A stretch of DNA of 64,000 nt. Source: Pseudoramibacter alactolyticus (GTDB lineage Bacteria; Bacillota; Clostridia; Eubacteriales; Eubacteriaceae). The first letter of the stretch is position 1, and every line of letters begins with the position of its first letter. The stretch lies in the NCBI RefSeq assembly GCF_050908235.1, contig NZ_CP194340.1; one strand, 5' to 3'. Below, in pieces: positions 16,676 to 26,200 of this stretch. The translations under genes were made by a program, and so were the position numbers. The notes below the pieces were generated by a model, which made no database searches, was not told the DNA's origin, and worked only from the letters and a program-made list of their open reading frames with translations.

Positions 16676-16692
16676 AGCGGCCGGAGCCTTTT
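16676..16692 (-). terminator. Right half of the split terminator stem
   Basis: AGCGGCCGGAGCCTTTT, perfect complement of 15144-15160. It is 23 bases past the ATPase stop; without its partner nearby, the ATPase transcript may read into the transposase genes, which lie on the same strand. Confidence 0.85.
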
Positions 16693-16714
16693 GTTTTTAT
16701 TCCAGACACTGATA

Positions 16715-19363
16715 TCAGTCATTTTTAAAATGGCGGCCAAGCCACTTGGTCACCTCCACCACGACCAAAGGCGCCAGCGCTGCCAATGCCACAATCAGCC
16801 ACTGCATTGGCGCAAGCATCCGGACTCTGAAAAATAAATGCAGTCCCGGCACAAAAATCACAATTAATTGGACAAACGCCGAAATACATAAAGCTCCCCA
16901 CAGATAACGATTCGTGAACAAGTTGTGGAATGCCGTTTTGCTTTCGCTGCGCACGTTAAGCACATGTGTCAGCTGGGAAAGCCCGAGCACGGCAAAAACC
17001 ATCGTCCGGCCGGCCAGCAAATTGTAACGATGGGTGCCATACCAGAAAACCGCCAGGGAAATCAGCGACAACACAATTCCCTGAAAGACGATGCGTCCGC
17101 CAAGGCCACCGGCAAAAATGCTTTCATTACGGCTGCGCGGTTCATAATCCATAATATCATCGTCGTTTTTTTCGACGCCAAGTGCCAATGCCGGCAGCGA
17201 ATCCGTTACCAAATTGATCCAAAGAATGTGCACCGGCAAAAGTGGCTGCGCCCAGCCGATGATCGTCGCGACAAAGAGAATCAAAATTTCTGCAATATTG
17301 CAGCTGAGCAGAAAATGCACCGCTTTTTTAATATTGTTGTAAATCCCGCGGCCTTCCCGCACCGCCGAAACAATCGTTGCAAAGTTATCGTCCGTTAAAA
17401 TCATATCGGCCGCTTCTTTGGAGACATCGGTCCCGGTGATGCCCATCGCACAACCGATATCCGCTTTTTTAAGCGCCGGTGCATCGTTCACGCCGTCGCC
17501 GGTCATCGCAACCACGTCTCCCCGCCGCTGCCAGGCATTAACAATCCGCACTTTGTGTTCCGGTGAGACCCGTGCATAAACACTGGTCTTTTCAATAACC
17601 TCGTCCAATTCTGCATCTGACAAAGCATCCAATTCCACGCCGGAAAGCGCCCGGGAATCTTCCCTGTAAATATCGAGATCTCTGGCAATGGCCACCGCAG
17701 TGTTTTTGTGATCACCGGTGATCATCACGGTTTGAATCCCCGCACGGCGGCATTCATCAATGGAAGGCTTCACCTCTTCGCGCGGCGGGTCGATCATCCC
17801 AGTGAGCCCAGCAAAAATCAAATTCGCTTCCACTGTGCCGACTTCCGCCGCAGGTTGTTCTGGATATTGCCGGAACGCATAGCCTAAAACCCGATAGGCG
17901 TTGTCAGCCATCTCGGCGTTGGCAGCCATAATTTTTTTGCGTGCCCCATCATCCAACGGCAGTACGTCATAGCCCTTAAGATACTGGGTGCAGCGCGCCA
18001 AAAGCACATCCGGTGCGCCTTTGGTAAAGCTCATAAATGTATCGCCATATGCGTGAATGGTCGTCATAAGCTTTCGATCTGAATCAAAGGGGATCTCACC
18101 GATACGCGGAATTTCATGCATATTCAGCGCCTTATCAAACCCCAAATCGTCGGCATACGCCACCATGGCGACTTCTGTCGGATCCCCGATTTCCAAAACC
18201 CTTTCGTTTTCTTCGATAATGGATGCATCATTGCAAAGCTCACCAATGCGCACCACAAATTTTTCTGACGGTATAAAACCATCCTCTTTGATCTTTTCCG
18301 CATCGATAATGCCTTCATTGGCATAAACCTTCTTGATGGTCATGCGGTTTTGGGTCAGGGTGCCGGTTTTATCAGTGCAGATCACCGAGGCGCAGCCCAG
18401 CGTTTCCACGGCAGGCAATTTGCGGATAATGGCATGTTTGGCAGCCAAACGCGTTGTGCCCATGGCGAGCACTACCGTTACCACTGCCGGAAGCCCTTCC
18501 GGGATCGCCGCCACCGCAAGTGAAACGGCTGTCAAGAACATTTCGATGGGATTGCCGCCGCGAAGCCACCCGACAGCAAAAATCACAATACAGGCTGCCA
18601 AGGCGGCGATCGCCAAGGTTTTCCCCAGCTGGTTGATGCTGCGGGTCAGCGGGGTCACCGATTTTTCAGAAGTTTGCAGCATCCCGGCGATTTTTCCGAT
18701 TTCAGTATCCATTCCGGCACCGGTCACCACAAACCGGCCTCGGCCATAGGTCACCGCCGAACTCATATAAACCATATCGACCCGGTCGCCCAGCGGTGTT
18801 TTGTCATCAAAATCGCCGGTAACCGCCTTTTCAACGGGCACCGATTCACCCGTCAATGCTGATTCCTGCACCTGCAGGGCGGCCTCGGCCACAATGCGCC
18901 CGTCAGCCGGAACGGCATCCCCGGCATCCAGCACCACAAGATCTCCCGGCACCAAATCTTCCGAACGCACCACCGTCTGCGCTCCGTCCCGAATCACCTT
19001 GGCTTCCGGGATGGTCAATTGCTTCAGACTTTCCATAGCCGATTCAGCTTTGCTCTCCTGCACCACACCGATCACCGCGTTGAGCACCACGATCATTAAA
19101 ATCAGAACCGTATCGGACACTTCGCCCAAGAACCCGGAAATGATCGCCGCGGCGATGAGCACCACGATCAAAAAATCTTTAAATTGCTCCGCAAAGCGCA
19201 CAATCAGAGATTTCTTTTTTCCCTCGGCCAGTTTATTTTTACCATAAACGGTTAACCGACGCGTCGCTTCTTCGGCGGTCAACCCGCAAAGGTGATCCGT
19301 CTTATAAATTTGCTCCGTCTCTTCAACCGATAACAGATAGGCTGATTTTCCTGTTTCGTTCAA
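16715..19363 (-). CDS. P-type cation ATPase (P2A type), probable Mn2+/Ca2+ exporter
   Basis: An 882-residue ATP-driven cation pump. Visible are the N-terminal cation-ATPase domain, actuator motif LTGES, M4 ion-site motif AAIPEGLPAV, phosphorylation motif DKTGTLT (Asp331), GDGVND hinge, and M5/M6 ion residues in SCNIAEIL and NLVTDSLPALALG. By sequence alone it would be named Ca2+-transporting ATPase. I choose TTG 19363 as start: GAGGAGG lies just upstream; the longer frame runs through the riboswitch terminator. The leader carries a yybP-ykoY-type Mn2+ riboswitch, and such riboswitches control Mn-exporting P-type ATPases (Lactococcus YoaB), so Mn2+ efflux is the better prediction. Its downstream terminator was split by the IS element. 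Confidence 0.9.
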   Translation of the reverse strand: MNETGKSAYLLSVEETEQIYKTDHLCGLTAEEATRRLTVYGKNKLAEGKKKSLIVRFAEQFKDFLIVVLIAAAIISGFLGEVSDTVLILMIVVLNAVIGVVQESKAESAMESLKQLTIPEAKVIRDGAQTVVRSEDLVPGDLVVLDAGDAVPADGRIVAEAALQVQESALTGESVPVEKAVTGDFDDKTPLGDRVDMVYMSSAVTYGRGRFVVTGAGMDTEIGKIAGMLQTSEKSVTPLTRSINQLGKTLAIAALAACIVIFAVGWLRGGNPIEMFLTAVSLAVAAIPEGLPAVVTVVLAMGTTRLAAKHAIIRKLPAVETLGCASVICTDKTGTLTQNRMTIKKVYANEGIIDAEKIKEDGFIPSEKFVVRIGELCNDASIIEENERVLEIGDPTEVAMVAYADDLGFDKALNMHEIPRIGEIPFDSDRKLMTTIHAYGDTFMSFTKGAPDVLLARCTQYLKGYDVLPLDDGARKKIMAANAEMADNAYRVLGYAFRQYPEQPAAEVGTVEANLIFAGLTGMIDPPREEVKPSIDECRRAGIQTVMITGDHKNTAVAIARDLDIYREDSRALSGVELDALSDAELDEVIEKTSVYARVSPEHKVRIVNAWQRRGDVVAMTGDGVNDAPALKKADIGCAMGITGTDVSKEAADMILTDDNFATIVSAVREGRGIYNNIKKAVHFLLSCNIAEILILFVATIIGWAQPLLPVHILWINLVTDSLPALALGVEKNDDDIMDYEPRSRNESIFAGGLGGRIVFQGIVLSLISLAVFWYGTHRYNLLAGRTMVFAVLGLSQLTHVLNVRSESKTAFHNLFTNRYLWGALCISAFVQLIVIFVPGLHLFFRVRMLAPMQWLIVALAALAPLVVVEVTKWLGRHFKND

Positions 19364-19405
19364 TTTTTCCTCCTCGAATCGCGGACGCCCCGATGCCCCT
19401 ACGTT

Positions 19406-19453
19406 AAAAAAGACCTTTGTTTCAACGCAGTATTGCATTGAAACAAAGGTCTT
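19406..19453 (-). terminator. Riboswitch-controlled terminator in the ATPase leader
   Basis: Perfect 16-bp stem (19438-19453 with 19410-19425), 12-base loop, then six T on the minus strand, ending 43 bases before the TTG start. The 5' arm includes the GACCTTTG that closes the aptamer, so ligand binding and termination exclude each other. Confidence 0.93.
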
Positions 19454-19545
19454 ACTCGCAAATAATCATTTGATACCTGACCGGGGACATGCCCGAAATG
19501 ACGATCAGATAAACCCATGGGTGAGTTACTCCCCTTTGAATGTAC
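19444..19545 (-). promoter_or_regulatory. yybP-ykoY family (Mn2+) riboswitch aptamer
   Basis: The minus-strand leader contains the family hallmarks: CAAAGGGGAGTAAC near the 5' end, CGTCATTTCGGGC and CCCGGTCAGG in the middle, and GCGAGTAAGACCTTTG at the 3' end, where CCTTTG pairs with CAAAGG to form P1. Known members bind Mn2+ and turn on Mn exporters. Because the P1 3' strand is shared with the terminator, Mn2+ should stabilise P1 and allow read-through (an ON switch). Assignment is from recalled consensus. Confidence 0.85.
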
Positions 19546-19548
19546 CGT

Positions 19549-19577
19549 AGTATACCAAAGCTTTTGACGAATGTAAA
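19549..19577 (-). promoter_or_regulatory. Promoter of the riboswitch-ATPase transcript
   Basis: -35 TTTACA (19572-19577), 17-base spacer, -10 TATACT (19549-19554); transcription would begin at about 19542, right at the aptamer 5' end. Confidence 0.85.
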
Positions 19578-19607
19578 GTTTAAAAATTCAGCCTGCCGGA
19601 TTCTTAA

Positions 19608-22250
19608 TTAAGCTTCCAGTGCCTGGATGCGGTCGCACACCTGAGCCAGCTTTTCCCGGTTTTCCCGATCCTTGCCTTTTTCCTTTTCAATCACAGCATC
19701 CGGCGCATTGGCCAGAAATTTTTCGTTTTTGAGTTTCCCGCTGGTCTGTTTCAGATCTTTTTCAATCTTGGTCTTTTCTTTGTTCAGCCGAGCCAGTTCC
19801 CTTTCTTTGTCTACCAAATCGTTAAGTGCCAAATAGAGGGTGGAATCCTCCACCACTGCCGCGACATAATCCGCCTTGACTTCGTCCAAATCAATGGCGT
19901 GCACGGCAGACACGCCGGCCATCTTGCCCAGCATATCCAAGGCAGCCGTCAAAACCGCGATATCCGCTGCATTATCGGTCGTCACAAAAACATCGGCCTG
20001 CTTTTTGGACGGCACGCCCGTTTCCTTGCGGATCTTCCGGATCGCACGGATCGCGCCCATCAAATAAGTCACCTGTTTTTCTTCGGCTTCAAAAATCAGC
20101 GCGTCGTCGGCCTTCGGCCAGGGCGCCACAATGATAGCCTTATCCGACGCCGGCAAATAGTGGTAAATTTCTTCAGTGATGAAGGGCGTCACCGGATGCA
20201 GGAGCTTTAAAATATTTTGCAGCACATAATTCAGCGTGGTCAGCGCAGCCTTTTTGCTGACGGCATCATCCGAATTAAAACGCGGCTTGACCATTTCGAT
20301 GTACCAGTCACAAAATTCACTCCAGGTAAAATCGTAAATCTTGGAAGCGGCGATCCCCAGCTCGTACTTTTCCATATTGGCCGTGGCTTCGGCGATGGTC
20401 TGATTGAGCCGGCTCAAAATCCATTTGTCGGTGAGCTCCAACCGCACATTTTTAACGTCGAGGTCCGTGTCTTCTGTCATGTTCATCAGCACAAAACGAG
20501 AAGCGTTCCAGATTTTATTCAGAAAATTGCGGCTGGATTCGATTTTATCCTGAGTCCAGCGGATGTCGTTGCCCGCTGAGTTTCCGGTGATGATGGCAAA
20601 GCGCAGCGCATCCGCCGAATAGTCTTCAATCACTTCGAGCGGATCGATGCCGTTGCCCAGCGATTTGCTCATCTTGCGGCCCTGCGCGTCCCGGATGAGT
20701 CCATGGATATACACATCCGAAAAAGGCACTTCCCCCATGGCATCTATCCCCATAAAAATCATCCGAGCCACCCAGAAGAAAATAATATCGTAACCCGTAA
20801 CCAGCACATCATTGGGATAGAATTTTTTAAGATCGTCCGTATCTTCCGGCCAACCGATGGTCGAAAACGGCCAGAGCGCCGACGAGAACCAAGTGTCGAG
20901 CACATCCGGATCCTGTGTCAGATGGGTGTGACCGCATTTGGGGCAAACCGCCGGCGTTTCTTCCGCCACGATCAGTTCACCGCAATCGTCGCAGGTCCAG
21001 GCAGGAATGCGATGCCCCCACCAAAGCTGGCGGGAGATGCACCAGTCGCGGACATTTTCCATCCAATTAAAATAAATCTTTTCAAAGCGCTCGGGAATGA
21101 ATCGGGTCTTGCTTTGCTGCACCGCCGCGATGGCCGGCTCCGCCAGCGGTTTCATATCCACAAACCACTGCTCGGAAGTCATGGTCTCCACCGTGGTGTG
21201 GCAGCGGTAGCAATGGCCCACATTGTGCACATGATCTTCGGTTTTAACCAAATAGCCTTGGGCGTCCAAGTCCTTTAAAATGGCTTCGCGGCATTCATAA
21301 CGATCCATCCCGGCGTATTTCCCGCATTTGTCGTTCATCGTGCCGTCTTCGTTCATGATGTTGATTTCTTCAAGGTTATGGCGCTTGCCAACCGCATAGT
21401 CATTGGGGTCGTGAGCCGGCGTCATCTTCACTACGCCCGTCCCGAAAGCCATATCCACATAATCATCCGCCACCACGGGAATCCGTCTGTTGACCAGCGG
21501 CAGCATGACGTCCCTGCTCACCAGATCGGTATAGCGCTCGTCGGCAGGGTTCACTGCCACGCCGGTATCTCCGAGCATGGTTTCCGGCCGGGTGGTCGCG
21601 ACGACCACTTCGCCCTCGCCATCGGCATAGGGATAGCGCAGATGCCAAAGATGGCCGTTTTCTTCCTCATATTCTACCTCAGCGTCGGAAAGCGCCGTCT
21701 GACAATCCGGGCACCAATTGATGATGCGGCTGCCTTTGTAAATCAAACCGGCTTCGTAAAGGCGCACAAAGGTGGATTTTACCGCTTTGGAACAGCCTTC
21801 GTCCATCGTGAAGCGTTCCCGGTCCCAATCGCAGGATGCTCCGAGTTTGGTGATTTGCTGACGGATGCGATTGCGATAAAACTTTGCCCAATCCCAAGCA
21901 TATTCCAGAAACTCCTCCCGGGTCAAATCGCTTTTGGATCGGTTTTCTTCTTCTTTGATTTGATTGAGCACCTTGACTTCCGTTGCAATGGACGCGTGAT
22001 CCATTCCCGGCACCCAAAGCGCCGCGTAGCCCTGCATCCGCTTGAAGCGAATCAACGCATCCTGCAGGGTGTTGTCAAAAGCATGCCCCATATGCAACTG
22101 CCCCGTAATATTCGGCGGCGGCATAATGATGGTGTAGGCCTCGCCGTTCGGATGAACCTCCGGTTTGAAATAGCCGGCATTCCGCCACCAATCATAAATT
22201 CTATTTTCAACCTCATGGGGTTCGTAAACTTTCGACATTTCCTTTTTCAT
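19608..22250 (-). CDS. valS: Valyl-tRNA synthetase
   Basis: Charges tRNA-Val. The 880-residue class I enzyme has PPPNITGQLHMGHAF (HIGH motif, about residue 54), the large editing domain, KMSKSLGNGIDPLEVI (KMSKS), the anticodon-binding domain and the C-terminal coiled coil (from about residue 815, LVDKERELARLNKEKTKIEK) typical of ValRS. The ATG at 22250 follows AAAGGA; an internal ATG at 22238 has less support. A promoter at 22326-22354 leaves only ~70 bases of leader, too short for a T-box, which is the usual control of valS in this phylum. Confidence 0.97.
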   Translation of the reverse strand: MKKEMSKVYEPHEVENRIYDWWRNAGYFKPEVHPNGEAYTIIMPPPNITGQLHMGHAFDNTLQDALIRFKRMQGYAALWVPGMDHASIATEVKVLNQIKEEENRSKSDLTREEFLEYAWDWAKFYRNRIRQQITKLGASCDWDRERFTMDEGCSKAVKSTFVRLYEAGLIYKGSRIINWCPDCQTALSDAEVEYEEENGHLWHLRYPYADGEGEVVVATTRPETMLGDTGVAVNPADERYTDLVSRDVMLPLVNRRIPVVADDYVDMAFGTGVVKMTPAHDPNDYAVGKRHNLEEINIMNEDGTMNDKCGKYAGMDRYECREAILKDLDAQGYLVKTEDHVHNVGHCYRCHTTVETMTSEQWFVDMKPLAEPAIAAVQQSKTRFIPERFEKIYFNWMENVRDWCISRQLWWGHRIPAWTCDDCGELIVAEETPAVCPKCGHTHLTQDPDVLDTWFSSALWPFSTIGWPEDTDDLKKFYPNDVLVTGYDIIFFWVARMIFMGIDAMGEVPFSDVYIHGLIRDAQGRKMSKSLGNGIDPLEVIEDYSADALRFAIITGNSAGNDIRWTQDKIESSRNFLNKIWNASRFVLMNMTEDTDLDVKNVRLELTDKWILSRLNQTIAEATANMEKYELGIAASKIYDFTWSEFCDWYIEMVKPRFNSDDAVSKKAALTTLNYVLQNILKLLHPVTPFITEEIYHYLPASDKAIIVAPWPKADDALIFEAEEKQVTYLMGAIRAIRKIRKETGVPSKKQADVFVTTDNAADIAVLTAALDMLGKMAGVSAVHAIDLDEVKADYVAAVVEDSTLYLALNDLVDKERELARLNKEKTKIEKDLKQTSGKLKNEKFLANAPDAVIEKEKGKDRENREKLAQVCDRIQALEA

Positions 22251-22325
22251 GCATTGATCCTTTCCTGCACAGCGAACGAACGCTTGTATTGAATGGGGAT
22301 TTCCTTGATTTTTAATGGCTTTAAT

Positions 22326-22354
22326 ATTCTATCGCAAGTATTTTCTTTTTTCAA
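22326..22354 (-). promoter_or_regulatory. Promoter of valS
   Basis: Minus-strand -35 TTGAAA (22349-22354), 17-base spacer, -10 TAGAAT (22326-22331), in the gap between the carboxypeptidase terminator and valS. Confidence 0.7.
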
Positions 22355-22398
22355 TCACCGACAAAAAGTTCTTCATAACACTGGAGTGCCTTCCTATC

Positions 22399-22417
22399 AA
22401 AAAAGACCCAAAGGTCT
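22399..22417 (-). terminator. Terminator after the D,D-carboxypeptidase gene
   Basis: Minus-strand stem AGACC/GGTCT (22413-22417 with 22404-22408), 4-base loop, six T. It closes the long uppS-polC operon. Confidence 0.75.
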
Positions 22418-22440
22418 CCCTTCAGGTCCTGCTTTTTCAG

Positions 22441-23193
22441 TTATTGTCCGTCAATAACCGTGGCCAATTTCGCGTTCTTCGCAAGATATTCTTCATAGGA
22501 AAGGCCGCTGGCGTTCACCTTTGTCGCCAGATCCTTCCCCAGATAGCGAATGTGCCAGGGCTCATAGCTGTAGCCGGTGCTCGCTTCCTTCCCTTTAGGA
22601 AAGCGGACGATGAAGCCGTATTCGTGGGCGTGAGCCGCGAGCCATTTTCCTTCGTTGGTCTGGATAAAGCGCTCCTGCAAATCACCGCTCATCGCCCGAC
22701 AGGTCACATCCATGGCGAACCCGCTTTGATGTTCGCTTTGTCCCGCCTTGGAGCTAATGGCATTGGCTCTGGCTCTACCCATCGAGGCCATGTGATTGCT
22801 GAAAATCTTCTGCTGATCGGCATACGAACGGTACCCGGAAGAGCAATACAAATTCACGCCGGCCTTTTTTCCAGCATTAAACATGGTCGCCAAAGCCTGA
22901 GCCGCTTCTTTGCGCAGATACACCGTGCGATAACTCGCCGCGTTTACCTTCACCAGATCTTTCGGCACATAAGAAGGCGGCAGCGTATGTGTTTTATTAA
23001 TGAGCTGGGCGGTATTGCCGGTCTGCGCCGCAGCGTTTTTAAGTTTTGTCTGCGGCGACAAGGCTGGCTGCTTTGGGCTTTGGGCCTCGGTTTTTGTCTG
23101 TTGCTTTTGTGCCGCGTGACGTTTTCGGCGCGTGCAGGCACGCACGCTTGTCATCACCAAAAGAACAACCAATAATAAAAGCGCAATCAACAA
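22441..23193 (-). CDS. D-alanyl-D-alanine carboxypeptidase, VanY/M15B type, membrane-anchored
   Basis: Trims the terminal D-Ala of peptidoglycan stem peptides outside the membrane. The ~250-residue reading has a hydrophobic anchor (LLIALLLLVVLLVM), a Gln/Lys-rich linker, and the M15 zinc site SEHQSGFAMDV (His and Asp) plus EPWHIRYLG. The only start in this frame is TTG 23193 with almost no ribosome site. A far better start, GTG at 23234 behind GGGGAGG, is in another frame and would give VNKSLTKKRRREILLIAL if the A7 run at 23208-23214 had eight A. So the N-terminus is probably frameshifted here, by mutation, phase variation or sequencing error. Last gene of the activase-polC operon. Confidence 0.85.
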   Translation of the reverse strand: MLIALLLLVVLLVMTSVRACTRRKRHAAQKQQTKTEAQSPKQPALSPQTKLKNAAAQTGNTAQLINKTHTLPPSYVPKDLVKVNAASYRTVYLRKEAAQALATMFNAGKKAGVNLYCSSGYRSYADQQKIFSNHMASMGRARANAISSKAGQSEHQSGFAMDVTCRAMSGDLQERFIQTNEGKWLAAHAHEYGFIVRFPKGKEASTGYSYEPWHIRYLGKDLATKVNASGLSYEEYLAKNAKLATVIDGQ

Positions 23194-23285
23194 TATTTCT
23201 CGTCGTCTTTTTTTGTCAGGCTTTTATTAACCACAGCACCCTCCCCGCATTTCTCACATTTTATCGCTTATTATTTTATCATCAC

Positions 23286-26200
23286 TTAACCCAGCATAGT
23301 GAGAAATGACATCTGATTAGATTCCGGCAATTCCGACAGACAGCCAAAGGCCGCCAGTGCATCCATATTGGCTTTGTTCACATGGGCGCGGTTTTGCATA
23401 TCCTCCCGAGACATAAAAGGCTTGCGTTTGGCCTCTTCATAAATGCTTTTAGCCACCACCTCGCCCATGCCGTCCACTGCGGTTAATGGCGGAATCAACG
23501 TTTTGCCATCGAGCGTGAAATAACGGTAATGGGATTTATAAATATCGACATTGGCAAAGCTGTAGCCCCGGCAGAACATCTCCCAGGCCAATTCCAGCGA
23601 GGTATAAAGGTTGCTGTCTTTATTGCTGGCCTTATTACCCTGCGCCTTGATTTCGTTCATCTTGCGCACGACGGCTTCTTTGCCCGCTTTCATAACACCG
23701 AGATCAAACTCCTTAGCGCGAATGGAAAACCATGCCGCATAATAGGCCGGCGGATAATACACTTTATAATACGCGATGCGAACAGCCATCATCACATAGG
23801 CCGCTGCGTGGGCTTTCGGAAACATGTATTTGATTTTTTTACAGGAATCGATATACCACTCCGGCACGTTATTTTTCCGCATATAGGGTTCCTCGTCGTC
23901 GAGCAGCCCCTTCCCCTTGCGCACGTGTTCCATGATCCAGAACGCACGCTCCGGCGCCAGTCCCATCGAGATGAGCCCAAGCATAATATCGTCACGGCAG
24001 CAGATCACTTCCTTCAGCGTGGCCGTACCGTTTTCAATGAGCGTCTGAGCATTGCCCAGCCACACATCGGTCCCATGGGATAACCCCGACAATCGAATCA
24101 GATCGGCGTAGGAATCCGGATGGGCATCGAGCACCATTTGCCTGGCAAAACTGGTCCCGAATTCCGGAATGCCGCAGGTGCCCAGCGGCACATCAAAATC
24201 GTCGTCAATTAAATCCAGCGAATCCGTGCCCTCAAACAGACCGATAATCTTGGGATCGTCCAATGCAATCGTCGTCGGATCCACACCGGTAATGTCCTTG
24301 AGCATGCGCAGCATCGTCGGATCATCGTGGCCAAGAATATCGAGTTTAAGCAGCCGCCCTTCAATGGAATGATAATCGAAATGCGTCGTCAGGGTGCCAC
24401 TGTCCCGATCGTTGGCTGGATACTGCACCGGTGTGAATTGCGTGATCTCTTTGTCCTTCGGCACGACCATCACCCCGCCGGGATGCTGCCCGGTGGTGCG
24501 CGTCACACCGGCTGTGCCTTCAATCAGGCGATCCATCTCCGCATGGCTGACGACGATTCCCCGTTCTTCCAGATAATTCTTGACATAGCCATAGGCGGTC
24601 TTGTCCGCCAGAGTCGCGATGGTCCCGGCGCGAAACACCTTGCCCTCGCCAAAGATCACCTCGGTATAGTGGTGAGCTTCACTTTGATTGTCGCCTGAGA
24701 AATTCAAATCGATATCCGGCTCTTTATCGCCTTTAAACCCAAGAAACGTTTCGAAAGGAATGTCAAAGCCATCTTTATTGAGCGCATGACCGCATTCCGG
24801 GCAGATTTTGTCCGGCAGATCCGGCCCGACCCCCACTTTGGTGGAGTCAAACCACTCCACGTGCTTGCATTCAGGACAGATATAATGCGGCGGGAGCGAA
24901 TTGACCTCGGTAATGCCGCAGAGCATCGCCACCAGCGACGAGCCGACCGATCCCCGGGAGCCAACCAGATAACCGCAATCCAGCGAATGCTTGACGAGTT
25001 TCTCGGCAATCAGATAGAGCACCGAATAGCCGTTACCAATGATGGACGTGAGCTCTTTGTGGATGCGGTCAGCCACAATATCCGGCAACGGATCACCGTA
25101 AAGTTCTTTCGCATTGGCGTAAACAGAATTGCGGATTTCATCATCCGAGCCTTCGATCACCGGCGGGAAAGTCCCGTCGGGCACTGGCTTCACATCATCA
25201 ATCAGGTCCGCCACTTTGCGGGTGTTGGTCACCACCAGTTCATAAGCCGCATCATCCGGCAGATAATCGAACTCGTCGAGCATTTCCCGAGTCGAATGAT
25301 AATACAGCGGCGGCTGCTCGTCTGCATCACGGTAGCCCTGCCCGGCCTGAAGAATCTGCCGATACTGGGCATCCGTCGGCGCGACAAAATGCACATCCCC
25401 CGTGGCCACCACCAATTTATTTTCCTGCCGGCCCAGCGCGATGATGCGCTTGTTGATTTCGATCAGATCGTCTCGAGTTAAGTCGCCGTTTCGCATGAGA
25501 TAAGCGTTATTGCCCAAGGGCTGCACTTCGTAATAATCATAAAAATCCAGAATCGGCCGCAGTCTTGCATCGTTCCAGTTTTCCTTGACAGCCGTATAAA
25601 GTTCTCCAGCTTCACACGCCGATCCGATCAAAAGATGCTTGCGCTTTTTCTGAAGCAATGATTTTGGAATACGCGGTTTCTTGTAAAAATAATCCACATG
25701 GGAGGCCGATACTAAATCGTAAAGCGCCTGCAGCCCGTCCTGATCTTTCGCATAAATAATCACGTGATAAGGCCGTTCGGTCTTAATAATCTGCTCCAAC
25801 CGCATCAGCCGATTCAAATCCGCCGCGCGATCGCAATGCTGCTTTTCCGCCAGCCCCATCAAACGCACGAAAATTTTAGCCGAACAAATGCTGTCATCAA
25901 TGGCGCGATGGTGGTGCCCCATATCAATCTTGAAATAGCTTGCCAATTTTTTCAAATTATGGCGCGCAATATCCGGAATCAATGTCCGGGCCATTGGCAG
26001 GGTATCCACATAGGTGATCGTATTGGGGATCCCATAACGCTCTAAGGCAATACTCATAAAACCCATGTCAAAAGAAGCGTTGTGCGCCGCAAGAATTTTG
26101 CCGTCGCAAAAATCGAGAAAAGCGCGAACCGCTGCTTCCTCCTCTTTTCCCTGGGCCACCATCTGATCGGTAATGCTCGTCAGTTCGGTGATTTTCTGCG

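Noticed and set aside
22251..22325. T-box leader in front of valS
   Set aside because: Expected for valS in this phylum, but the promoter leaves only ~70 bases and neither a T-box sequence nor an antiterminator is visible.
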